The notes below the pieces were generated by a model. That model did not search any database. It was not told where the DNA came from and was given only the letters and a program-made list of their open reading frames with translations. Shown piece after piece: positions 1-10,852 of a DNA stretch of 64,000 nucleotides (its first letter is position 1; the number at the start of each line of letters is the position of its first letter). Source of the stretch: Rhynchopus sp. YZ270_cl-10 (lineage: Eukaryota > Euglenozoa > Diplonemea > Diplonemida > Diplonemidae); the NCBI GenBank assembly GCA_964035575.1, contig OZ037898.1, positions 620,001 to 684,000 of the forward strand, written 5' to 3'. The position numbers were made by a program, and so were the translations under genes.

Positions 1-3000
1 TGATAGGAACTGGAGAAGGGCGTATTCCGCTTAAAGGTGATGCATCGCATTTAAACTTCTCCCGAATATTGAATGGATGCATAACCGACGTCAATGCAAA
101 AAATGCTGGTGAAGAAGGTGTCTGCCCCGTCATGCACCCTGTCGCAGATGACGTCAATCTACACACAATTCTTACCTCCTCGACAACAGGGTTTTTGATG
201 TCAGGCGCGTCATTTGAGGTGCACAACATCACAGAGGCCACCATATGGTATAATTCAAGCAGCGTTCACGTCTTGCCCGCTGTGTTAAACCTCTTCACAA
301 ATGCGCAAATGGTGGACCACACACCGCTTCTTGAAACCTCTTCAGAAGACTACAACCTAACAAACGAGCTGCTCTTAATGTTCGACGGAGACTACCACGT
401 GCACATCACGGTGCACAGCATAAAAGACCATGCTTCCGACAATGCACTCCCGATTCTAATCTTCGCTCTTCTTGTTAGCGTTGGTATGGCATTTATCTCT
501 GCCGGCTTTGTTGTCCCTGCTGTGAACGAACACCTCTCAGGGTCGCGTCTGCTGCAGCAAACTGCAGGGCTGTCCACTTCGTTGTATTGGATGGGGCATT
601 ATGTGTGGGATTCCTTTGTGTCATGCGGGATTACCGTTGTGGTGGCAGCCTTGTTTGCTGCATTTGACCCGATGTTTCGGCACCCCGAGGAGCTTCTTGC
701 GATGATGTCTGTTACGTTCTTGTACCTCCAGGCATCGCTCTTTTTGACGTACTTTCTCTCACATTTCTTTGCGGCAGCGTGGAAGGCGCAGGCCGTTATC
801 GCAGCGTTATACCTGGTAGCTATGCTGATCCCTTTGGTGCTTTCTGTTTCCATCTCTTCATCAGGCGCAACCTTTCTCCGTTCATACAACAACCTCGCGA
901 TCTTCGCAACAAACCCCCTCTATTCATTGGTAACCGGCTGGCTTATTCTTGCAGAATATATCGACGCAGAAGACGACGTCACCGCCTCCCCCTTCTATTT
1001 GGTACGCAAACCCCTCTACGGTCTGCTCATTCAGTTCTTCAGTGGATTGGCCCTATTGATTCTGTATGAACTGCGTGGGGTGGTTAGGATGTACGTTAAA
1101 AAGAAGTTTCCTAGACCGGCAGGGTTTTATAGTGAGAAAGAGCGGGCTGATACAACGGATGTACGGAAACCTGAAGAAAAGGAGGAGGTGGACGCGGAGA
1201 GGAAGGAGGTCGAACGAATGCGGTCTAGCGGAAGGGTGCCACCAAGCGGGATTGTCATGGAGCAGCTGCGGAAATCCTACCGAACATCAGGAGACCACCA
1301 AACTGCGGTTCATTCATTAGACCTCTACATCCCTTCAGGAGAGATCTTCGCGCTTCTCGGACCGACCGGTGCAGGGAAGACTACTACTGCTGATATGCTG
1401 ATTGGAGGGTTGGAACCTTCGCAGGGGTCCGCTTTTATTAATGGAAGCTCCATTTTGACTGATATGGGTACCATCCGACCTGCCTTAGGGATTTGCCTGC
1501 AACGCCGTGCATTGATTGAAGAGCTGACCGTCGCAGACCACATTCTCCTCTATGCAACACTAAAGGGCATACCACAGACCTCCATTGGGGGTTTAAGCGA
1601 CGCTTTGATGTGCACTCTAGACCTTCACCGTTACCGCTACTCTGTTGTAGGCGAGTTGGGCAAGAGCGTTACAAGGAGACTCTCGGTTTTGATGGCATTC
1701 ATTGGAAGACCTAAAGTACTGATTTTGGATGAGCCTACAGCAGGAATGGATGTGGTAGGGAGAAAGCGTGCACAACGCTTTATGCTGTCGTGGTTGAAGC
1801 AGGTACGGAGTGAGGGGTGTGTGTTAGGGGGAAGTGCTGAGGCCTCTGCGGCACAGCAAATGTGTACAGCGAAGTCGCGGCCGACAGCGTTGCTTACGAC
1901 TCATTCCATCGATGAGGCCCAGCTTTTTAGTACGAGGTTGGGGTTTATTGTGAAAGGGCGTTTGCGTAGATTAGGTCGTCTCCGAGATTTGGTGCGAAAA
2001 TATGGTAAAGGATGGTCCTTAGCGGTTCGAACACCCGATGATCTGCATGCACAAACCTTCACCTCGTTTCTGAAAACGATAGAACCGCGTGCGCGGGTGA
2101 CATCGGGGAGGTTTGGGTCTGTGATCTACCACCTCCCGAGGGATACCTTTGCCTGGAGGATTTTCACTGCGATCAATGAAAATAAACAGCGTTTTCGGAT
2201 TGATGATTATACGATGAGTCAGCTCTCCTTGGAGGAGGTTTTCATGAAGACTGTTCTCAACGAACTGCCGAAAACGCCAATTCGACCTATGAAGCTGAAC
2301 GTTGTGATGCTTGTGGTAGGGACACGAGGGGATGTGCAACCGTTTCTTGCGTTGGCATTGGGGATGGCGCAAGAAGGGCACGCCATACGTCTCGCCACCC
2401 ACGCAAAATTCCGCGATTTTGTAGAAGGCGAAGTAGCAGCCCGCCTTGTACGCAATGAGAAGACAAAGGGCGACATCGGTTCGATAAGTTTCTTTCCATT
2501 GGCAGGCGAGCCCGACGCATTGATGACCTTCATGGTGGAGAACCCAGACCTCGTTACCATCGACTCAGAGAAGATCCGTGGCTACCAGGATATGATGTAC
2601 AATATCTTCCTCTCGTGCTGGTCTGCGTGCTCCACCCCGGTGGGGTTCACGCCCGCTGTGTTGGTCTCCAATCCACCAGTGCAGTGCCACATCCACATTG
2701 CAGAAAAGCTGCAGATCCCTCTCCAGCTGCACTTCACGATGCCCTACACACCGACTGCCATGTACCCCCACCCGTTCGCAGCAACGAATAAGTTTGGCAA
2801 CAGACAGACATACTATATGGTGGAGAAGTTCATCTGGCTGGGTTTAGGGTATGTCCTGACTGCACCTTTGCAAATCTTTTAAAAATATCGATTGTGATTT
2901 AATAACGGTTCATTTTACATGAATTTCCCTTTTCTTTCCCATTTTTTTTTGTCGTTCATATGTTCTCCGCAACTCTCTTTTTCAATAAATGCTGTTCTCT

Positions 3001-5106
3001 TATCAACCCATCCACCTCTCCACAGCGCAAAGATCAATGAACTGCGTGCCCGCGTATTGAAGCTGCCTGAGATCAAACAGGCGACTGGGTTGATTGAGAA
3101 GGTGCAGATCCCGCAGTTGTATTGCATGTCGGAGTTTGTGATCCAGCGCCCAACTGACTGGGGCGAGCACATCAGCATGACGGGGTATTGGTTCCTGCCG
3201 CCAAGCCCTGACTACACACCGCCTGCGGAGATCCGTGCGTTCATCTCAGAAGGGTCGGCACCGATCTATGTGGGCTTTGGGTCGATTGTGCTGCAGGATG
3301 CCGAGGCCTTTGCGAGGATCGTGCGCAACGGCATCCGCCGTGTACTGCAAGCGGACCACGAGGCACGCTTCATCGTGCAGATGCCCGAGGCTGCCCTCCG
3401 CGTGCTCGACTCACTGGACCAGACACGTGTTCTCCTCTGGGACAGACCGGTCGACCATGCCTGGCTCTTCCCTCACTGCCGCATCACAGTGCACCATGGT
3501 GGTGCAGGGACAGTCGCATCTAGTCTTGCCTCCGGTTGTCCTATGGTATGCACCTTATAGAATGCAATGCACAACAAATGGTTGTTTCTTTGTGCTAAGA
3601 TGAAATTTTTTTAACCAAGGCGTCTCGAATGATAGTCGGATACGAAAAAATATGCGGGTCAGCGAAAAAAAAGACATAATTGTAGGTCACAAATCAAAAA
3701 AATTGCTCAGTTTTTTTTTTTTGTGCGCGAGAGACAATATTCATCTTTTATGTTTTCGTTTTTCTCTATCATTTGGGGAGAGTTGTGTTTTGACTGTCAT
3801 ACAATTTCGAAACACCCTCCCACAGCTCATCGTCCCCTTCTTCGGCGACCAGCTCTTCTGGGGAAAGCAGATCCATAAACTCCGCCTCGGAGCCTGCATC
3901 CACCACAAGGACCTCACTGGGCAGCTCTTCTATCAGTCAGTCCTGCGGTGCTCGGTATGTCTCTCCTCCCCTCACCCCTTGCCACAAACACCCACCCACT
4001 TCGTTTTTCCACCCAGTTTTAGTCATTGCAAGGCATGGCTTAGGTTCATCCTTTCACATAATCCTACTAAAACCCCCCCCAACAGGCATGAAAAATACTA
4101 GAATTTAAATAAAACTATTTATCAAATCAACCCCCCAACAGGCATGGTCCGTGATCCAATCCACTGAAGAAATCGGACGCAGTCTTCGTGAAGAGAACGG
4201 CGTGCAGAAGGTATAGCCCCACCCTCCCTACGCCTTTCCCACCTCTCAAAAAATCCACATTTTTATTTAAAACCTGCGTTTAGCATATTTCAACTAGTTT
4301 AAATACATTTTACCCTTTATTCCCCCCTTTCCTAACGCGTGGGCTACTTCATTGTTTGAAGAGTCGCTCAGTTTGGGAATGCTGAGCGAAGTGGCTTTTG
4401 AATTGAAAGTACAGTAAGACAACAAACATCGGGTAAAAACCCTCCTTCGAGTATTGAAATTCCAAAACCCACCTTAGTTTTTTACCCCCTCCGGTGTTTT
4501 TACTCCATCTATGTTTTTACCCCTCCAGTGTTTGTTGTCTCACTGGATACGGATCCCCTCGGATCCCCTATTGTATCAACCATCTCCCACAACAAACCAC
4601 TCTTTTCTCTACAGGGCATTCAAGACTTCTACTCGCACCTTCCCATTGTCGAAACTGAGGTAAACGGCGAGCTTGTCCCCGCCTGGGAGGTGTCCTGCTA
4701 TGAAAACCAACGCTACTACCCGCTCCTTGGGTGGACCGATACGTTGCTCCCTGGCGACCCCTTCCCGTGGAGTGATCATTCCGGGCGTCTCTCGGTGGAG
4801 AGGTACAGCTTTCCCTTACCGCATGGGTGGCAGTGGGTGAGTGATTGGAAGATTGATACCGAGGCCTTCCAGGCAGACCACCAATGCTTTCAGTACGCAC
4901 CGAAGTGGGAGACGAAATTCCATAAAAGGCAGTCGACACTCGACCTTGTGAGACGACGTAAATGGGTGCGCAGAAGGGTAGAAACCCAGATACCACATCC
5001 TAACGCTGAGGACGAACGGGTTGCGAAGCTGCAGATGGAAGTCATGCTTCTGAACGAACAGCTAAGAGAGAAGCAAACGATCATTCATGGCTTGCAGCAG
5101 GCTTGA
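1..5106 (+). CDS. ABCA-type transporter fused to sterol glucosyltransferase and DysF domain (5' end outside window)
   Basis: Open from the window edge, so the N-terminus (probably a first ABCA half) is missing. Exons: <1-2848, 3026-3545, 3826-3954, 4142-4210, 4615-5106; all introns GT-AG and phases agree; at least 1351 aa visible. Order, counted from the first complete codon: about six membrane helices (roughly 145-355), a nucleotide-binding domain with Walker A GPTGAGKTT near 452, Walker B LILDEPTAGMD near 573 and H-loop LLTTHS near 630, then the ABCA-style ending SLEEVFM. About 12 residues later a GT1 sterol-glucosyltransferase domain begins (MLVVGTRGDVQPFLAL, near 766), with HHGGAGT near 1104 and PFFGDQLFWG after it. 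The C-terminus is DysF-like (SCYENQRYYPLLGW, LLPGDPFPWSD, then RRRKWVRRR). The ABC signature LSGGQ is degenerate (LGKSV). Inferred role: membrane lipid transport coupled to sterol glucosylation. Domain calls are firm; the joint function is inference. Confidence 0.85.
4329..4395 (+). repeat. ~65-bp dispersed repeat in intron 4 of the ABC-GT gene
   Basis: The stretch with core gagtcgctcagtttgggaat and the hairpin gctcag...ctgagc recurs in reverse complement at about 26785-26845, including the outer part ctaacgcgtgggt. Two copies about 22 kb apart in opposite orientation mark it as a dispersed element. Confidence 0.7.
4409..4541. repeat. MITE-like inverted repeat in the same intron
   Basis: Left arm agacaacaaacat...gggtaaaaac is the imperfect reverse complement of right arm gtttttacccctccagtgtt-tgttgtct. 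The arms are about 25-28 bp and enclose about 80 bp with no ORF. No convincing target duplication was found. Confidence 0.5.
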
Positions 5107-5848
5107 GAGGGTGTGATCAGAGGTGGATTAGATTTGCGTATTTTTGTTCAATTTTCTTCATTTTGATTTTGTTTTGTTAAAAAGCGGAGAGAAGAAGAAG
5201 AAGAAAAAGAAGAAAAAGGGGGGGATGAAGGAGAGATAGTGGCAGCTGTCCTTAGTAAGCTTCCCCCTCTTCCTCCTCCTCCCATTCTTTCGGTTTTATT
5301 TTAGAAGGGCTTTTGTATTTCAAGTCAACTTTTTTCTTTTATTTCATGGGTTGCCTCTTTCTGGTGTGTTCCGTTTGTGTTTTTTCTTTCATTAGGGGAA
5401 TGGCGGGAGGGGTTGGGTACATTGTTTTGCATTTTTACAAAAAATAAAACTCATCAAAAGAGGTACGTTGTTGAGAAGGTAATCTTAAGGTTCATCTCAC
5501 CAAACCTTCCCCATGGATAGAAAAAAAGAATACTGTGCTAAAAAAGCGCATTTTTTTTTAACGACGATTTTCTAGATTTCAAAATTATATAGACTTGCCA
5601 TCCAAGCAAAAGTCCTAGAGACGAGGAAGGGGGGGAGAGAATCAACGTAAAAAGGAGAAACGAAGTTGAAGAACACTTTCAAGGGGTTTTTTAATTTCCA
5701 GTTCCCCCTACTGTGAGGTGTCTTCCCTCGTAGGGTTGGCGTTTTTTTTCTCTTGGAGAGTAGGTCTGTGCTGTAGGGTATGCACCATACATCCCACCTC
5801 TAACGCAAATTTCAATCACAGAACACTTTTTTTTTTGGATTTTAGGTA

Positions 5849-5946
5849 CCGTAATCGGGTTGTCGTAAAAAATGGTCGAACTTCCAGAAAAAAAATCCTG
5901 AAAAGGTCGAACATTTTTTTACGGTCGACAATTATTCCAATTACGG
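5849..5946. mobile_element. Short MITE with TA target duplication
   Basis: Terminal inverted repeats begin CCGTAAT and run about 35 bp imperfectly (ccgtaat...cgtaaaaaatggtcga against its reverse complement). A TA flanks both ends (5847-5848 and 5947-5948). TA duplication and CCGT ends fit a non-autonomous Tc1/mariner-type element; no transposase is present. Confidence 0.6.
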
Positions 5947-7249
5947 TAACTAAAAAAAGCATAGTGAGGCTTTGGTTCACTCTTACAAATGAAAGCTGTT
6001 CTTTTATTTCATCCTCCTCACACAACAGCTTCGATTTCTTTTTAGCCTTCACTTACTTATTACTTCAAAATACTCAATCTTTTTGGATGTGATATTTGGA
6101 TATCATGTCAGAGGAAAGCCATTAGGGTATTTTCAAAAACCCGACCTTTTTTGAAGAACACAGATTCCTGTTAACAGTGGTAAATGGAGAGGCTTTTCTG
6201 TTTAACAGCCAAGAAAGGATACTAGGGGGGGGATCTCTAGCTTTCATGATGGAGTGTGTTTGGGAAAGGGGAGGGAAAGGGAAAGGGGAGGGGGGCCCAA
6301 CCATTTGCTAGGACAGTTGTTATTTTTAACAAAACACATCCTGTCCTTTTTTGTTTTCACCGTTTTTTTTGTTGCCCGAAAAAAAAAAATCCGGCCTTCT
6401 CTCCTTTGTTTCCCTCTGTGCGATAACGATTTGAATGATTAAGGTGACTTAAGCAAAGAGGCTTAGGTTCATCTTAGAAACTTTTCTTTTCTTTTTGAAG
6501 CTCTCTTGGAGGTTCGATAACCCACGGGGGAAAGCAGTGCCTCTGCTCCCGCCAATGAACGGTGAGGCATTTGCACTTTTCAACCTCTCTTTTTTTTTCT
6601 TCTTCTTCTTTGCCTTCTTTTCGTTTAGAAAAGAATGAACAGGAAATATTTTTTTTTCTCTACAGTGAGATATACCCCCTATCCTTAAGATCATCTTATA
6701 AAGCCCCCTTTTGCATTACAAAGCAAATTGAGAAGGGTGGCGAGAAACTCATTCCCAACAGTCTCTGTCGGCAAAGAAGAGACAAAAATTATAAATTAGT
6801 GGTTTGGTGTTGTGAAAAAGCTTCCCTCGGGGTGTCTACACTAATACCAATTTTTTCAAAAATAAAAAAACCCAAATTTCAAAATAAAAACCAGCGTTGT
6901 TTCCCCCATAATCGAGAGGCGTGCACGTCTTTCAAAAAAAAAAACATTCTCTTCTGTATCCGTTCTATTATGTTGAAAAAAAGGTGGTGATTGTTGTAGC
7001 CTTTCAAAAGCTCTCTTTTTTGATATCTGAGATAAAAGGGGAAAATGGTACCCTTTTCCTCCACTCAATGTGAATATCTTCCTTTTTGTTCTAACCACAC
7101 TTCTTTCTTTCTTTTGTCACCTTTTTTTTTTAGTTCCCCTTCTTCTTCACAAATGACCCAATTCCCTGATCTGGGTCAATCTTTTTTTTTTTTTTTTGTT
7201 GTGCACGACATACCGTAGAACAGCAATAGGTGGCGGGATTTATTTTGTC

Positions 7250-7425
7250 ATCTCATGAAGGAGGAAATAGAAAGCATTTTTTTTTTGACACACTTTGCAG
7301 TTCTAGGGACGAACCGCGCCTGCAGAAGCCACTCCTCACCAAAACAGGTCGAGGTGTTGTGCGTTTTCACAACCTGTCTCCCCATGGGTTTTATGTGATG
7401 AGTGTTAAAGTTTCTATTTTTCAGT
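7250..7425 (+). repeat. DR5 dispersed repeat (~170 bp)
   Basis: Contains aaggaggaaatagaaa, then gacgaaccgcgc...gccactcctcac, then caggtcgaggtgttgtgcgt and cccatgggttttatgtgatg. Further copies lie at about 51140-51300 (inside a foldback element) and 61627-61710 (inside a FolD intron, partial). The arms aggtcgaggtgttgtg and accacaacct can pair. Confidence 0.75.
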
Positions 7426-7675
7426 CAAAATACATTTTTTTTTTTCTGCCAATCCATCTCCCCTTCCTCCTCCCCCTCATCTCCCCCTCCCAGGCTGGGG
7501 GTAACAGAGGCAACAGATCTCACACCCAGAAAAAAAAAAAAACACATTTTTTTTTTGAAATCTGTAGGAGGGAGAAAAAAAGGAGTTTTTTTTTCTCTCA
7601 AAACTGAAGCATTCATCTTCGCCTTTTTTTTTGTCTAGAAAGGTTGGTGCAAGGTTTTAGGACAAAAAAAAAAAC

Positions 7676-10600
7676 ATGGCATCGCTTGCAGGAGGTTCCT
7701 TGCCTGCCTCGAGGTACGCTCCTCTCGACGTAGCGCAGATGCAACAGCAGGTGCGTGCGTACGCAGGACCCCCCACGACATACGCAGCTGTATGGGCAAC
7801 TCTCTCTCTCTCCCTTTCTCTCTGCTTTTCCCTTATGGGTGGGCTTCGCGGGTGGGGGGATTTTTTTTCACCTCGGATTAGTCTGATCACCTCGATTCTA
7901 TAGGGTGAAAAAAAATCACTATGATTCTGATGTCAGATTTCAGTCGTTCCAACAGGTCGACCCCCATAAATTTGATTAATCCGTGGTGTTTGTCTTTTTT
8001 GTCTTTCTCTCCCCTCTATCTCCTCCCATCCCACAGGATTTGCACCAGCACAACATGGGCGGCAAAGGAAGAGGCAAAGGCGGGAAGGGGGCCAAAGGGG
8101 GGAAAGGAGGGAAAGCGGTGTACCAACAGATGACCCCTACCCCATTTGGGAAGGGATTTAAGGGGGGAAGCAAGGGGGCGTCGAAGTCGGGAAAGACTGG
8201 GAAGAAGCCGTCCATGAATCCTAAGGCGGCTGCGTTGGCGGATATATGCTGTTTGATGGTCGAGAAGTACGAATTACTGAAGTTTGATACTCTTCTGGAT
8301 TTGAGTGGGTTCTCGGAGCTTGAGGAGATGAAGAGCCATTCACCGAACTTCAACGGCGATTTGTGGGCATCTGTATTAAAGCTTGTCATAGAGAAGAAGC
8401 CTACGGTGACAGCGATTTCGCTTGAACGGAACAAAATCAAAATCATCTCGGCCCTAGCAAACCGTCTCGGGGAGCTGAGCAGCTCAATGCCGAACTTTTT
8501 GCTTGAGTCGATCTCCCTACGCGACAACAGCATCGAAAGCATCAAGGAGATCACACAGCTCTCCAAGCTCGGCCTCAACCACCTCCTCATGGAAGGAAAC
8601 CCTATCTACAAGTATGTGCTTTTTGTGGGGTGTTGTGTTAAGGGGGGGAGAGTGAGAGTGTATTAGTAAAAGGGCAAATAATTTTCCCCAAAAAGTTCCG
8701 AGCTTTTTTGGCGTCCCTGTTAGGGGGACTGCAGGTGACAGCAGCGGCGCTTATCGGTGGGGAGGGGGGGAGGGAGAGGAGACCACGAAGAAGGGGTGCC
8801 TTGGGGTGTAGGGATGTCGTTCTTGATATGGTGTTTGTGTTGGTGCAAAAAAAGCAAAAATTTCCCCTCACAACAGGTGCAATAGCGAGTTGCTGTTAAA
8901 AGCTCTGAAACAAGCGATCCCAACTCTCTCCCGGATTGATTCGCTTCCGTTAGACAGAACGATGAAGATGGATGTGAACGTGAGAAATTTGTATGTGTTT
9001 TTTTTCTTCTTTGTTTGATTCACCGGTTGTGAACCGCCTCCGTTCTCTTACGGTACGGAACACCCACGTCTCACCCTTTGCATGAGCTCGACTGAAATGC
9101 GTTTTAGCACGTTTCAACTGCTCTTTGTTTTTGGTTTTTTGTATGATGTTGTATGACTACTTCTTGTCTACCACTAAGGCGTTAGGTTCACCACCCAACT
9201 ATTCTCTCTCCCAAACAGGGGGCTGCAACCCGACACGGACCCTCTGCACGAAAAAATCATGAGCTTTATGGGCAACTATTTCGGGTGCGCAAACGTATGT
9301 ACACAGTTCTCTCCCCTCCCGACAATACCACATCTTTCCATATTCCCCCAAGGCTTTCGTTTGTATCGATTCTCTCTTTTTAAGTTTTTCTTTTTCCTTT
9401 ATTTTTCTCAACCTTTTTACACTTTCAACTTCTCACCCCTACAACCTCTTCATCCCCCACAGCAAGGCAGAGTGGCTTTGGACCAGCTGATGGAGTCTTA
9501 TGACGCGAAGGCGACGTTTACGTTGACAACGGGGGACAAATTTGATTTGGGTGTGGCAGGGACGAAGTTTGTGTCGAACTTGTACAAGCACAACCACGAC
9601 ATACTGCGGGTAGTGGACAACAAGCGCTACTCACGCGGCCGACCTGAGGTGCGCAAGGCCCTCGAGGTGCTGCAGGAGCAGACCAGCGAGGTAGACTCCA
9701 ACGTGTGGAAGACGACAGAGGTGTCCATGGTGAACCAGCAACTCCTCCAAAGCACACGGCTCGACACCGTGCTCGTCACCGTCACCATGCACGGGGCACT
9801 CACATTCCAACTCACATCCCCTACAAACCGTGCAAATAAACTTGCTATGAAACGGTATGCAAAAAAAGCAATGCGAATAGGTGGCGTGAGGGATCGGGGC
9901 AAAATATGAAAAAAATTGAAAAAAAAATTGACAGGTATTTCGACCGAACCTGGATTCTGGTGCCAAGTGGAGCAGATGGCCAGCCACGCATCGTGAACGA
10001 CATGCTCCACCTCAGAAACCCGAAAAACGCAGAATCCCCTGTCTTCACCCCTGAGGTATGTGCCGTGCTGTTGGCTGTTCACTAAACAAGAGGGGTTCCT
10101 AGAAGGTCGTGCCGGGAGGAAAAAAACTTTCCCAGTGAAAAAATGAGAATGTGGCTCTGTTTTGAGGGTTTTTTGACCATAATCACCTGATTTCGCCCGT
10201 AGCAACTTCCGGCAAACAGCACAGCAAATATATTGACAAACACCTGCAAAATCAGGTGGTAAAATCCAAAACCCGATTTTGCATTTATGTTTATTGATGG
10301 TTTTGTACACATTTTCTCCCCAAATATTTTTGCTCTGTTTTTGGTTCACTAAAAAAACAACACTGAGAAAAAAAATGACTCTGCAAAAGTAAAGAATTAC
10401 AGTATGCGCTGGACTCGAGAGAGTCGTTTCTTTATTTTCTTCTTTTCAAAAAAAAAAAAAATCAAAAACAGAAACTGAGCGGACAAATCTACAGCCCGCA
10501 CATGCACCAGCAGGACGACAAGGTAATCAAGCTCTGTGTTGAGACTAAGCTGCTCCCAGAGCACTCCACAGCACTGCTAGGCCGGGAGGACGTGGGGTGG

Positions 10601-10852
10601 AGTCTGGAGCGCGCTTTTAACGAGTACCAGAAGAGCATGCAGGCGGGGGCACTGCAGCCCCAGCACTTCAACCAAAACACAACGCTCGAGTCTGTGACAG
10701 TGCACATCTTCATGCAGTTGACACGCCTCACAGAGGACGTGGCACGTGCCTGCATCTGTCACGACCAAGTACGTCTCAACCTCCTTCTCGGATGGAAGCT
10801 CTTCCTCGAGAAAAAGCCAGACCTCCGCCCTGAACACTTCCAACAGCAATAA
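7676..10852 (+). CDS. NXF1: NXF/Mex67-type mRNA export factor, copy A
   Basis: Exons: 7676-7750, 8037-8611, 8877-8990, 9219-9294, 9463-9854, 9935-10055, 10472-10852; all GT-AG with matching phases, giving about 577 aa. After a Gly/Lys-rich basic N-terminus (GGKGRGKGGKGAKGGKGGK) come a leucine-rich region (LDLSGFSELEEM, ISLERNKI, LLMEGNPIYK, LSRIDSLPL), an NTF2-like domain (MESYDAKATFTLT, VTVTMHGAL, RYFDRTWIL) and two TAP-C/UBA-like modules (LCVETKLLPEHSTALL...W and FMQLTRLTEDVARACI...W). In the family, LRR and NTF2-like domains bind RNA and the p15/NXT partner, and TAP-C binds FG nucleoporins. No RRM is seen. Exon 1 and its GTGCGT donor are less certain; the start could instead be the ATG at 8055. 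A diverged paralogue follows. Confidence 0.85.
9028..9135 (+). repeat. DR4 dispersed repeat within NXF-A intron
   Basis: Core agcggttgtgaaccgcctcc, a perfect short hairpin, followed by gttctcttacggtacggaac and then gcatgagctcg...tgcgttttagcacgttt. Near-identical copies occur at about 21488-21600 and, shortened, at about 28826-28870. Confidence 0.75.

Larger units (their letters stand above)
5107..7675. other. Intergenic region, repeats only
   Basis: No coding signal. It holds A/T and purine-pyrimidine homopolymer tracts, a 98-bp MITE (5849-5946), a copy of the DR1 repeat (about 6440-6490), a DR3-type element with hairpins (about 6515-6600), a DR6 motif (about 6833-6865) and a DR5 element (about 7250-7425). 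Confidence 0.7.

Noticed and set aside
7676-7800. Alternative donor GTATGG near 7790 for NXF-A exon 1
   Set aside because: The GTGCGT donor at 7751 keeps phase and joins cleanly to the next exon. The later site adds an odd Tyr/Pro stretch and is a weaker donor.
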